The translations under genes were made by a program, and so were the position numbers. A DNA stretch of 64,000 bases from an uncultured Collinsella sp. (lineage in GTDB: Bacteria > Actinomycetota > Coriobacteriia > Coriobacteriales > Coriobacteriaceae). Each line of letters begins with the position of its first letter. Position 1 is the stretch's first letter. Shown here piece by piece: positions 40,421 to 49,652 of the stretch. The notes below the pieces were generated by a model. That model was not told the origin of the DNA, did no database searches, and saw nothing but the letters and a program-made list of their open reading frames with translations. Location: the NCBI GenBank assembly GCA_902475375.1, contig CABRZC010000002.1, positions 6,048-70,047 on the forward strand, read 5' to 3'.

Positions 40421-41683
40421 GTGCAAAACACGAAGCAAAAGGCGAGCACCAAGCAAAAGCTGACCATCGCGGCCATCTTTGGCGCCATGGGCCCTGGCCT
40501 TCTGGCGGCGCTTTCGGGTAATGACGCCGGCGGCATCGCCACGTATTCCAGCGCCGGTGCCAGCTATGGCTACAAGATGCTGTGGATGCTTCCCGTCATG
40601 ACCGTGCTGCTTATCGTGACGCAGGAGACTGCGGCGCGTTGCGGCTGCGTCACAGGCAAGGGCCTGGCGTCGCTCATCCGCGAGCGCTTTGGCGTGCGCA
40701 GGAGCGTGCTGGCCATGGCGGCGCTGCTGATCGCCAACACGGCCGTTACCATCTCGGAGTTTGCGGGTATCGCGAGCGGCCTTGCCCTCTTTGGCGTGCC
40801 GGCGAGCATCTCGGTGCCGCTGGTGGCACTGCTGGTTTGGATGCTTACCATGTCGGGTAGCTTCCAGCGCATCGAGAAGATTCTGCTGCTGGTGAGCTGC
40901 GTGTTTGTGACCTACATTGTCGCTGCATTTATGGCTGGTCCCAGCTGGGGCGAGGTGGCGGTCGACTTGGTTGTGCCCAACATCCAAAATGACCCCAGCT
41001 ACGTGTCGCTTGTGGTCGCAACGATCGGTACCACCATTGCGCCGTGGATGATCTTCTTGGCGCAGAACAACGTGGTCGATAAGAACGCGGGCGAGGACGA
41101 TATCGTGCTGCAGCGTATCGACACCGTGAGCGGCTCGATCGCCGCCGATGTCATCGCCGGTTTTATTATCATCACGACCGGTACGGTACTGTTCCCCGCG
41201 GGCATTCAGATCAGCGATGCTGCCGACGCCGCCCGCGCGTTGGAGCCCATCGCGGGCCAGTGGTCCACGGTGCTGTTTGCCTCGGGCCTGGTCGCGGCGA
41301 GCTTCTTGGCCGCCTGCGTGCTGCCGGGTGTTACATCCAGCGCTATCTGCGAGGCATTTGGCTGGGAGCGCGGCGCCGATCGCAGCTGGGACGAGGCCCC
41401 GGTCTACCGCGGCATCATTACGGCCATCATTGGCATCTCTGCCGTGCTGGTGCTCATGCCCGGTGTCGACCTGTTCCAGATTATGATGACCTCGCAGGTC
41501 ATCAACGGCGTGCTTTTGCCCGTGGTTCTGGTGTTCCAGGTGCTTATTGCCGCCGATCGACACATTATGGGCGCCAACCGCAACGGCCGCGTGTGGAATG
41601 TGCTCACTTGGGCGACTATCGGTGTAATTACGGTGCTGACGGTCGTTATGTTTGTGCTGCAAGCGATGGGCTACAGCGCGTAG
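40421..41683 (+). CDS. NRAMP-related divalent metal (probably Mg2+) transporter
   Basis: A 420-residue protein with about 11 helices. The NRAMP metal-binding motifs are altered: helix 1 has DAGG (in ALSGNDAGGIATY) instead of DPGN, and helix 6 has APW (in TTIAPWMIFLAQN) instead of MPH. Loss of the Asn and of the metal-selecting Met is what has been described for NRAMP-related Mg2+ transporters (NRMTs), including one from Eggerthella lenta. Mg2+ or Mn2+ is therefore a likelier substrate than Fe2+. GTG 40421 is taken as start; the frame upstream overlaps the preceding gene and is not protein-like. A terminator follows. Confidence 0.85.
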   Translation: MQNTKQKASTKQKLTIAAIFGAMGPGLLAALSGNDAGGIATYSSAGASYGYKMLWMLPVMTVLLIVTQETAARCGCVTGKGLASLIRERFGVRRSVLAMAALLIANTAVTISEFAGIASGLALFGVPASISVPLVALLVWMLTMSGSFQRIEKILLLVSCVFVTYIVAAFMAGPSWGEVAVDLVVPNIQNDPSYVSLVVATIGTTIAPWMIFLAQNNVVDKNAGEDDIVLQRIDTVSGSIAADVIAGFIIITTGTVLFPAGIQISDAADAARALEPIAGQWSTVLFASGLVAASFLAACVLPGVTSSAICEAFGWERGADRSWDEAPVYRGIITAIIGISAVLVLMPGVDLFQIMMTSQVINGVLLPVVLVFQVLIAADRHIMGANRNGRVWNVLTWATIGVITVLTVVMFVLQAMGYSA

Positions 41684-41700
41684 CGCCTCTTTTGGATTCT

Positions 41701-41736
41701 AAACAGGCCGTCGCCATGGGCTGCGGCCTGTTTTTT
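41701..41736 (+). terminator. Rho-independent terminator of the metal-transport operon
   Basis: CAGGCCG (41704-41710) and CGGCCTG (41724-41730) are followed by TTTTTT, 18 bases after the stop codon. Confidence 0.9.
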
Positions 41737-41975
41737 GCCCACGGCCTCTCGGAATCGGTTCGAAAAGAGCAACCTTGGGGCGTTTGCTGCGGGTGTGGGG
41801 CATGGAAACGACGCTCGGGGCGGCGAGGAACTCAGAATTCGGCCGCGGGAGGGCATTCATCGGCCGCGTCAGGAGTGTCCCTGGGTGCCGGCACATAAGG
41901 AACGTCCCTAGCTGCCGGAGGGGGCGTCGGTTGTGGCCGACGCTCCCTCCGGGTGCAAGCTGATTTGACGGTGCG
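41737..41975. other. Intergenic region with a long hairpin between convergent genes
   Basis: It holds a stem CCGGAGGGGGCGTCGG (41915-41930) / CCGACGCTCCCTCCGG (41937-41952), nearly perfect, which probably ends the minus-strand acyltransferase transcript although no T run follows. GTGTCCCTG and AACGTCCCT fragments of the GGGAC repeat family lie at about 41875-41910. No gene is seen. Confidence 0.55.
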
Positions 41976-44192
41976 TTACTTGTCGCCGCCGAGCTTGTGC
42001 GGTTTGTAGGCGAGCGCGTTGACGAGTGCGTCGGCGGCGGACTTGACGGCCGCCGGCTGCGGATCGTTAACGTGGTCCTCGGGATGCACGGGCAGGTCCT
42101 TCTTGACGGCATCGTGGATGAGCTTAAGGTACTCGGCCACGCCCGCGTTTGAAAGGTGCGTGCCGTCGCCGTCGAACAGATCGTTGCGGTTGGCGCTATA
42201 TCCGTACCAGTCGATAACGCGAACGTTTTTATAGCGCGAGGCGGCGTTGGCAATGGCCTGATTGGTGGCGCCGACCCATGGCTGCGGGCTGCGCGTGTTT
42301 ACAAATACGACGATGCGCTGATCGCCGGCATCGGCCATGATGGCGTCAATCTGGGCGTCGGTCACCAGGCCGTTGGTGCCCAGCGCAAAGACCACGATCT
42401 TGCCGGCGAGATTCTGCTGGATATATCCCTCAAATGTCGCGCGGCCCGCATCAAACTGGCGGCCCTTTTCGGCATCGATGTGACTGTGGGGGAACACGCC
42501 GTCAAAGGAATCGACGGCGCGCAGCGACACGGAGTCGCCGATCATCAGCAGGTCGTAGGATCCGTCGGGGAAGCCGTCGTTGTCCTTGTCGGTGTCATCG
42601 GCCGCCTGCTGGTCCTGGGGTTTTGCATTTTTGGCTTCCTTGTTTAGGATTTCGGCGCCCTCGCCGCTCAGCGCGGATGTGTCGGGCACAAAGACCAGAC
42701 CACCCAGCGCCACGACAAGCACGACGCCACAAACGGCGCACACGGGAATATGCGCGCGCACCCAGCTTGCGGGCGTGGTGGTGCCTTCGCGGAGCTCGGA
42801 AACGGTGCGCCCAAAGGCGCCCTTCCTAAACGGCGTTTCGATAAAGCGATAGGAGCACTCGGCTACGGCGACCACCACAAGTACCTGCAGGATGTACTGC
42901 CACCAGGGCGTATCGCTGATGTTGGCGACCGGGTTCATGAGCAGCAGCAGTGGATAGTGCCACAGGTAGATGCTGTACGAGCGCTTGCCAACCCACACGA
43001 GCGGCTCGGCGGACAGCGCGCGGGCAACCATTCCCTGGGGCTGCACGCAGGCCGCGATGACCATGAGCGTGAGGATGGAGCATAACAGCGTGCCGCCGCG
43101 ATACTGGAACGCGGTGTAGCCGTTGGTGAGCGCGACCATGGCGGCAAGGCCAACCAGACCCACGACGCCCAAGACATCGATGGATGCGGGCGAGGACCAA
43201 AAGCGCACGAGGACGCTCGGCTGTGCCAGGGCGGTATCGGCTGATTCGTCGGCCTTCTTGCCAGGCTTGTTCTCGGCGTTCTTGCCGTGCTTGGCGGCGC
43301 TAGCCAGGCGATTGAGCCCCAAACGATGAGCGAGGCGCACCGGCGCCAGGTCGCAATCGGGGATAAAGGCCATCCAGGCACCCAGCAGCAGCGAGAACAC
43401 GCGGGTGTCGGTGCCGTAGTACACGCGGCTGGGGTCGGCGGCAGGGTTGTAAAGCACCATCATGGCGAGGGCGGATACCGCGGCAAGGCCCAGAACCACG
43501 CGGCGCGTGTTGGGCTTGCTCACATGCATGGATACCATGGCAAACAGCAGTGGCGGCCAAATCAGGTAGAACTGTTCCTCGATGGCAAGCGACCAAAAGT
43601 GCGTGAGCGGCGAGGGGTCGCCCAGAGCATTGAAGTACGAGACGTTTTGGGCAATCTGCCACCAGTTGTTGAAGAACAACAGCGACGGCAGGATGTCGGG
43701 GCGCATCTTGGTGAGCATCACGTGGTTAAAGATGGTGCACAGCGCGCAGGTCACCACCACGACGGTCACCACGGCGGGGACCAGGCGACGGATGCGGCGA
43801 ATCCAGAAGTTCTTAAGGTCGATGCGGCCGGTCTTAGCGACTTCATTGAGCAGCAAACGCGTGATCAGATAGCCCGAAAGCACAAAGAAGATCGTGACGC
43901 CGAGCAGGCCGCCCTGTGCCCATGTGAGGTTGAGGTGATAGAGCACCACCGCGACGACGGCGAGCGTGCGCAGGCCGTCGAGGGCGGGGATATAGCGAGA
44001 TTTGGGGCGCGTGGGCGCCTGTTCCTCTGCGGCGCTGTTGGTGCGGTCACCCTTGTTGGCGGGCACGCGATGAGAGTCTGCGGCGCGGCGCGGCTCGGTG
44101 GCTTGTCGGTTAGCGCGCGAACGTTCGTGCGGCGCTCGTTGATCGCTCGCGTGGCGTGAGCTGCGTGAGCTCGATCGCGGGAGTTGTTCCAT
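41976..44192 (-). CDS. OatA-like acyltransferase with C-terminal SGNH domain
   Basis: A 738-residue membrane enzyme. A polar, basic N-terminus of about 60 residues precedes the acyltransferase-3 domain (about 65-500) with about 11 helices. Family motifs are IPALDGLRTLAVVAVVLYHL, HFWSLAIEEQFYLIWPPLL, and FIETPFRKG at the end of the domain. After a helix near 515 comes an extracellular SGNH domain with GDSVS near 551, GTNG near 615 and DGTHLS near 685 (catalytic Ser, Asp and His). Such proteins transfer acetyl groups across the membrane to peptidoglycan or other polymers, giving lysozyme resistance. It is a single gene. Confidence 0.9.
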   Translation of the reverse strand: MEQLPRSSSRSSRHASDQRAPHERSRANRQATEPRRAADSHRVPANKGDRTNSAAEEQAPTRPKSRYIPALDGLRTLAVVAVVLYHLNLTWAQGGLLGVTIFFVLSGYLITRLLLNEVAKTGRIDLKNFWIRRIRRLVPAVVTVVVVTCALCTIFNHVMLTKMRPDILPSLLFFNNWWQIAQNVSYFNALGDPSPLTHFWSLAIEEQFYLIWPPLLFAMVSMHVSKPNTRRVVLGLAAVSALAMMVLYNPAADPSRVYYGTDTRVFSLLLGAWMAFIPDCDLAPVRLAHRLGLNRLASAAKHGKNAENKPGKKADESADTALAQPSVLVRFWSSPASIDVLGVVGLVGLAAMVALTNGYTAFQYRGGTLLCSILTLMVIAACVQPQGMVARALSAEPLVWVGKRSYSIYLWHYPLLLLMNPVANISDTPWWQYILQVLVVVAVAECSYRFIETPFRKGAFGRTVSELREGTTTPASWVRAHIPVCAVCGVVLVVALGGLVFVPDTSALSGEGAEILNKEAKNAKPQDQQAADDTDKDNDGFPDGSYDLLMIGDSVSLRAVDSFDGVFPHSHIDAEKGRQFDAGRATFEGYIQQNLAGKIVVFALGTNGLVTDAQIDAIMADAGDQRIVVFVNTRSPQPWVGATNQAIANAASRYKNVRVIDWYGYSANRNDLFDGDGTHLSNAGVAEYLKLIHDAVKKDLPVHPEDHVNDPQPAAVKSAADALVNALAYKPHKLGGDK

Positions 44193-44285
44193 AAAACTTC
44201 ATCCAATGACGAGAATAATCAGCACGCCTTCATTGTAGCCGCCTGCTCCTGTGAATGCTTGCTGCCGGTGCAAGCTCAAGCGCGC

Positions 44286-44315
44286 GTTCACATCAAAGTG
44301 AACTAAAGTTATAGA
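44286..44315 (+). promoter_or_regulatory. Promoter and operator of the ribokinase operon
   Basis: TTCACA (44287-44292), a 17-base spacer and TATAGA (44310-44315). The palindrome GTTCAC-ATCAAA-GTGAAC (44286-44303) covers the -35 and the spacer, as expected for a repressor site. Confidence 0.6.
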
Positions 44316-44378
44316 GGCGCGAGAGCGCACGATTGACGGCCAACAGCGGGTGCAGAGCTCGCGGACGAGGAGGTTTCC

Positions 44379-45374
44379 ATGGCAGATTGCGGCATCGTTG
44401 CGGTGTTCGGCAGCATGAACATGGACCTTTCGGTGGCGTGCGAGCGCATGCCGCGTGCGGGCGAGACCGTCGGCGGCAGCGGATTTATCAGCAATGCCGG
44501 CGGTAAGGGCGCCAACCAGGCCGTGGCAGCTGCACGCATGGGCGCGCGCACGTGCATGATCGGCGCGGTCGGGCGCGATGCGTTTGGCACGTCGCTCGTG
44601 GCGGGGCTCCAAGATGCTGGCGTGGACTGTGACTTTGTGGCGCGTCGCGATGATGTGGAGACGGGAACGGCGACCATCATTCGCTGCGAGGGCGACAACC
44701 GCATCGTGCTGTCACCGGGTGCCAACCATGCGCTTGCGGGCGAGGACGTTGCCTGCGCGCTGAGACGTCTGGTGGCCGACGAGCTCGACGGCGACGCCAG
44801 CGATATTGCCCCGGCTGCCGGAAGCGTCTTTATTGCCCAGGGCGAATGTGACCTTGCAGCGACGGCCGAGGCACTTGTTTACGCTCACGTGCTGGGGTTC
44901 TATACGATCTTTAATCCAGCGCCTGCCTGTGAGTTGCCTGCGGAGGCCTGGCCTGCGGTCGACTTGGTCTGCCCCAACGAGACCGAGTGCCAGGTGCTGA
45001 CGGGTATCCTGCCCAAGGACGATGAGAGCTGCGCTGCTGCGCTCAACGCCCTGCTCGCCAAGGGTGCCGGCGCCGCGGTCATCACGCTGGGTGGCGCCGG
45101 CTCGGTTACGCTTGGCGATGACGGCGAGCAGCTGCGCATGCCGGCACTTTCGTGCGCGGTGGTCGATACGACGGCCGCGGGCGATACGTTTATCGGCGCA
45201 CTTGCAGCTGCCCGTCTGGAAGGCCTGCCGCTCTTTGAGTGCATGGCGGCGGGCGCACGCGCCTCGGCGGTGACGGTGTCGCGCTTGGGTGCTCAGCAAT
45301 CGATTCCCACGCGTGCCGAAGTTGAGCGCGTGTTTGATTTAGACGATTTAGTACAAGACGGAGAAGCGGAGTAG
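44379..45374 (+). CDS. PfkB-family ribokinase-like sugar kinase
   Basis: A 331-residue kinase. The PfkB signatures are present: NAGGKGANQAVAAARMG near residue 37 (sugar binding) and VDTTAAGDTFIGALAAARL near 260 (anion hole GAGD-type, here AAGD with the catalytic Asp). GSMNMDLSV at the start is typical of ribokinases. It would phosphorylate ribose released by the nucleoside hydrolase encoded 4 bases downstream, feeding the pentose phosphate pathway. The start follows GAGGAGG. A deoxyribose or other pentose substrate cannot be excluded. Confidence 0.85.
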   Translation: MADCGIVAVFGSMNMDLSVACERMPRAGETVGGSGFISNAGGKGANQAVAAARMGARTCMIGAVGRDAFGTSLVAGLQDAGVDCDFVARRDDVETGTATIIRCEGDNRIVLSPGANHALAGEDVACALRRLVADELDGDASDIAPAAGSVFIAQGECDLAATAEALVYAHVLGFYTIFNPAPACELPAEAWPAVDLVCPNETECQVLTGILPKDDESCAAALNALLAKGAGAAVITLGGAGSVTLGDDGEQLRMPALSCAVVDTTAAGDTFIGALAAARLEGLPLFECMAAGARASAVTVSRLGAQQSIPTRAEVERVFDLDDLVQDGEAE

Positions 45375-45378
45375 AACA

Positions 45379-46353
45379 ATGGCAATTAAGAAGCTGATCC
45401 TTGATCTGGATATGGGCGTGGACGACGCGATGGCGCTTGCCTACGCCATTGCGAGCCCCGAGGTGGAGCTCGTCGGCATTACCACGTGCTTTGGCAACGT
45501 GCGCGTCGACCAGTCGGCGCATAACTGCTTGGCGGTGCTCGACCTGTTGGGTCGTCCCGAGGTGCCGGTGTACCTGGGCGCCGATCGTCCCATTAAGGCG
45601 ACTGAGCCCTATACACCGCCGGCGTCCACCACGCTCATCCACGGTAAGAACGGCATCGGCGGCGCGAGCGTGCCCGCGTCGCCGTATGAGCCGGTGGGGG
45701 CGACGTCGGCTGATGGCAACGCGGCGGTCGATTATCTGATTGATGCCGCGCGCACCTATGGCCCCGATCTGGTCTACGTAGCGACCGGCCCGCTCTCCAA
45801 CCTGGCGCTTGCCCTGGAGCGCGATGCGACAGCGGTGATGTCTATCGGTCGCGTGGTGGTTATGGGCGGCGCCCTGACCGTGCCCGGCAACGTGAGCGCG
45901 GGTGCCGAGGCCAACATGGCAAGTGATCCCGAGGCGGCCGACGCCGTGCTGCGTTCGGGCCGCAAGCTCACTATGGTGGGTTTGGATGTGACGCATCGCG
46001 TGGTGCTCACGCGTCGCGACATTGCCGGCTGGACGGGCTCGGGCACCATGGCGGGCTGCGCATTTGCGAGCATGGTCGAGCACTACATTGGCTCGTACGA
46101 GATGAACGCACCCTACCTGGTTGGTTGTGCGCTGCACGATCCACTGGCCGTTGCCGTGGCGATCGACCCCACGCTCGTGGGCGCGCTCGGCTGTAACCTG
46201 CGCGTCGACCTGCTCGGCGAGTATCGCGGCCGCACCATCTGCGATGAGCGCCGTGTGGCCGACCCCGACAAGAGCGCACTCGTGGCGCTGACTGTTGACG
46301 CTCCGCGCTTCCTGTCCGAGTTCAAGACGCGCATGGCTCGTGTCCTTGGCTAA
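45379..46353 (+). CDS. Nucleoside hydrolase (inosine-uridine preferring type)
   Basis: A 324-residue enzyme cleaving nucleosides to base and ribose. The Ca2+-binding N-terminal motif is DLDMGVDDAMAL (usual form DxDPGxDDAxA; the Pro is replaced by Met-Gly context). Further family features are VYVATGPLSNLALAL, VMGGALTVPGNVS, EANMASDPEAADAV and the catalytic HDPLAV near residue 250. It forms a two-gene nucleoside-salvage operon with the ribokinase. No transporter is adjacent. Confidence 0.88.
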   Translation: MAIKKLILDLDMGVDDAMALAYAIASPEVELVGITTCFGNVRVDQSAHNCLAVLDLLGRPEVPVYLGADRPIKATEPYTPPASTTLIHGKNGIGGASVPASPYEPVGATSADGNAAVDYLIDAARTYGPDLVYVATGPLSNLALALERDATAVMSIGRVVVMGGALTVPGNVSAGAEANMASDPEAADAVLRSGRKLTMVGLDVTHRVVLTRRDIAGWTGSGTMAGCAFASMVEHYIGSYEMNAPYLVGCALHDPLAVAVAIDPTLVGALGCNLRVDLLGEYRGRTICDERRVADPDKSALVALTVDAPRFLSEFKTRMARVLG

Positions 46354-46364
46354 GTTGTCTTTTT

Positions 46365-46429
46365 GGATGGGGCTTTTTTGACTGGTATGATTGGTGCGAC
46401 CATTCGAACCAGCTAAAAGAGCCCCGTCC
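46365..46429. other. Long hairpin between nucleoside hydrolase and luxS
   Basis: GGATGGGGCTTTTTT (46365-46379) pairs with AAAAGAGCCCCGTCC (46415-46429), nearly perfectly, and the interior folds further (CTGGT/ACCAG; TGGT-GCG-ACCA). It may end the upstream transcript or be the leader of luxS. No known riboswitch consensus is recognised in it. Confidence 0.5.
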
Positions 46430-46455
46430 CAATTTGACTATCGAGAGGATCTGCC

Positions 46456-46944
46456 ATGGAGCGCATCGCGAGTTTTTCCGTTGACCATCTGCTGCTTGAG
46501 CCCGGCGTGTATGTGAGCCGCATCGACCGCGATCCGGCGACCGGCGCTGTCGTCACCACCTTTGATCTGCGCTTGACCACGCCCAACAAGGAGCCGGTCA
46601 TGAACACGGCTGAGTGCCACACCATCGAGCACCTGGGCGCGACGTTCCTTCGCAATCATGCCGAGTGGTCGAGCCGCATTGTCTACTTTGGCCCCATGGG
46701 CTGCCGCACGGGCTTTTACCTGGTTGTCTTTGGCGAGCTGACGAGTGAGAAGATCTTGCCGCTCGTCCGCGAGCTGTTTGAGTTTGTCGCCGGCTTCGAG
46801 GGCGATGTCCCCGGTGCCGCTCCCGAGGAGTGCGGTAACTACCTGGACCAGAACCTTCCTATGGCTAACTGGCTCGCACGCCGTTACCTCGACCGCGACT
46901 TGGCCGATATCGACGAGAAGCACCTGCACTATCAGCAGGCATAA
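46456..46944 (+). CDS. luxS: S-ribosylhomocysteine lyase LuxS
   Basis: A 162-residue enzyme that cleaves S-ribosylhomocysteine to homocysteine and the AI-2 precursor DPD. The metal ligands and catalytic residues are visible: HTIEH near residues 55-59 (two His plus the catalytic Glu), Cys in FGPMGCRTGFYL near 83, and ECGNY near 125 with the third ligand Cys. Length and order fit the family. ATG follows GAGAGGAT. It is a single gene between two hairpins; no Pfs nucleosidase or Met biosynthesis gene is adjacent. Confidence 0.95.
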   Translation: MERIASFSVDHLLLEPGVYVSRIDRDPATGAVVTTFDLRLTTPNKEPVMNTAECHTIEHLGATFLRNHAEWSSRIVYFGPMGCRTGFYLVVFGELTSEKILPLVRELFEFVAGFEGDVPGAAPEECGNYLDQNLPMANWLARRYLDRDLADIDEKHLHYQQA

Positions 46945-46962
46945 GAGCTTTATCGCCCAAAA

Positions 46963-47004
46963 CGAGCGCATTGGGCGCCTTCGCTTATGCGGGGGCGCCT
47001 TTTT
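46963..47004 (+). terminator. Terminator of luxS
   Basis: Two overlapping hairpins: CGCCCAA...TTGGGCG, and GGGCGCC (46973-46979) with GGGCGCC (46993-46999) read as GGCGCC/GGCGCC, followed by TTTTTG. Confidence 0.7.
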
Positions 47005-47025
47005 GTTGATTGGTCGGGACGAGCG

Positions 47026-47079
47026 TTCAAAATCGCTCATGTTTGTTCTAGAATGTTCGTATAGTCACATTTACGAACA
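47026..47079 (+). promoter_or_regulatory. Promoter and TGTTCGTA palindromic operator of the DUF4867 gene
   Basis: TTCAAA (47026-47031), 17 bases, TAGAAT (47049-47054). The inverted repeat TGTTCGTA (47054-47061) / TACGAACA (47072-47079) with a 10-base spacer covers the start of transcription and lies just before the ribosome site. Further GAACA/TGTTC half-sites flank it (GTTTGTTC, GAGCGAACA). This is the pattern of a DeoR/GntR-type repressor site. Confidence 0.6.
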
Positions 47080-47088
47080 GGAGCGAAC

Positions 47089-47733
47089 ATGCATATCTAT
47101 TCTGTTGAGGATTCCGAGTTCAAGTCCTATGGCAACGTTTGGGATAACGTTCCGTCCGAGCTCACGTCGCCCGTGCTCGAGGCGCTTTCTGCCACGCCCA
47201 TTCCCGAGGGCAGCAAGTACGTAGCAAGTGCGCCGGAGCTTGAGGGCGTCAAGGATGCCGATAAGCTGGGCTTTCTCATGTTTGGTGGCCGTCCCTTCCA
47301 GTTCGGCTGGTGCAACGGCCACAACACGCGTCTCAACTGCCTAGAGTATCACCGTGCCAGCGAGTTCAACCTGGGCGCGCGCGACTTTATCCTGCTCGTG
47401 GCGCATCGTTGGGAGATCGAGGACGGCATGCTCGATACCGCTCAGGTCAAGGCGTTCCGCGTGCCGGCGGGCAAGGTTGTCGAGGTTTTCAACACCACGC
47501 TGCACTACACGCCCTGCATGGTCGACGACGGCGGCTTCCAGGTGATGGTGGCGCTGCCGGCAGGTACCAATGGCCCGCGCCCCGAGGCTGCAGCTGACAT
47601 GCCCGCGGCCGGCGACAGCTACTGCTACTGGAAGGCTGACAAGTGGGTTCTCTGCCACGCCGACAGCCCCAAGGCTGCCGAAGGCGGCTACGTAGGCCTC
47701 GTCGGCAAAAACCTCGACATCACCGTGGACTAG
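47089..47733 (+). CDS. DUF4867 family protein (cupin/ureidoglycolate-lyase-like)
   Basis: A 214-residue soluble protein that resembles the DUF4867 family, found next to sugar catabolism genes. Visible features are GWCNGHNTRLNCLEYHRASE near residue 74, whose His and Glu could form a cupin-type metal site, and RVPAGKVVEVFNTTLHYTPC near 124, like the second half of a cupin barrel. The enzymatic reaction is not known to me. It is transcribed alone from a promoter with an apparent repressor site, which fits a substrate-induced catabolic role. Confidence 0.65.
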   Translation: MHIYSVEDSEFKSYGNVWDNVPSELTSPVLEALSATPIPEGSKYVASAPELEGVKDADKLGFLMFGGRPFQFGWCNGHNTRLNCLEYHRASEFNLGARDFILLVAHRWEIEDGMLDTAQVKAFRVPAGKVVEVFNTTLHYTPCMVDDGGFQVMVALPAGTNGPRPEAAADMPAAGDSYCYWKADKWVLCHADSPKAAEGGYVGLVGKNLDITVD

Positions 47734-47742
47734 AATCTTCCA

Positions 47743-47797
47743 TCTCGATCTGTAACACCTAGCGGGCAAAATCGCCTCTACCTGTTACAGATCGAGA
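47743..47797. repeat. 55-bp palindromic element, first tandem copy
   Basis: Arms TCTCGATCTGTAACA (47743-47757) and TGTTACAGATCGAGA (47783-47797) are perfect over 15 bp. The interior begins CC and ends CCTCTACC. Confidence 0.8.
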
Positions 47798-47823
47798 CAA
47801 ATTGCAGGGGATAGAACGAACAA

Positions 47824-47878
47824 TCTCGATCTGTAACACCAGGCCCGGTTTTGGCGGCCTACCTGTTACAGATCAAGA
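47824..47878. repeat. 55-bp palindromic element, second tandem copy
   Basis: The same arms (47824-47838 and 47864-47878, one mismatch) and the same total length as the first copy, but the interior differs (CCAGGCCCGGTTTTGGCGG). The copies are 26 bp apart. Confidence 0.8.
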
Positions 47879-47885
47879 CAAACCT

Positions 47886-47932
47886 GCCCAAACCACCACA
47901 AAGGTGCCTGTCCCCTTTGTGGCGGCTTGGGC
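47886..47932. repeat. Nested palindrome with the AAAGGTGCCTGTCCCCTTT motif
   Basis: The outer stem GCCCAA/TTGGGC encloses CCACAAAGG (47896-47904) / CCTTTGTGG (47914-47922). The inner part recurs in reverse orientation at about 61555-61581 in the mgtA leader. It is a REP-like element. Confidence 0.7.
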
Positions 47933-48022
47933 GGGAAGGTATCAAAAAGTATCAGACGGGGGCGGCTGCCGAGCGCCTGCGCGCGAAAAGAAGTGTCGAC
48001 CTGCGCCGTTGCCGTTGAGTAG

Positions 48023-49510
<1,488 letters not shown>

Positions 49511-49546
49511 GGAAGCTGAGACACTCGACTTCAGAGTCTCCTGACC

Positions 49547-49585
49547 AAGGCGCCCGGCGAGCAGCTAATGCTCGCCGGGCGCCTT
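49547..49585 (+). terminator. Strong hairpin after the glycosidase gene
   Basis: A perfect 17-bp stem (49547-49563 with 49569-49585), GCGCCCGGCGAGCA in the left arm, around a 5-base loop. There is no T run. Probably a terminator. Confidence 0.7.
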
Positions 49586-49652
49586 GCCGTCTGCGGATTT
49601 TGGGACATGCGGCCCGCTTTTTCGACCCATCTGTCGGTACACTAAAAGCACT

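Noticed and set aside
46365..46429. SAH or SAM riboswitch ahead of luxS
   Set aside because: The hairpin does not show the conserved core of either class; it is recorded as an unassigned hairpin.
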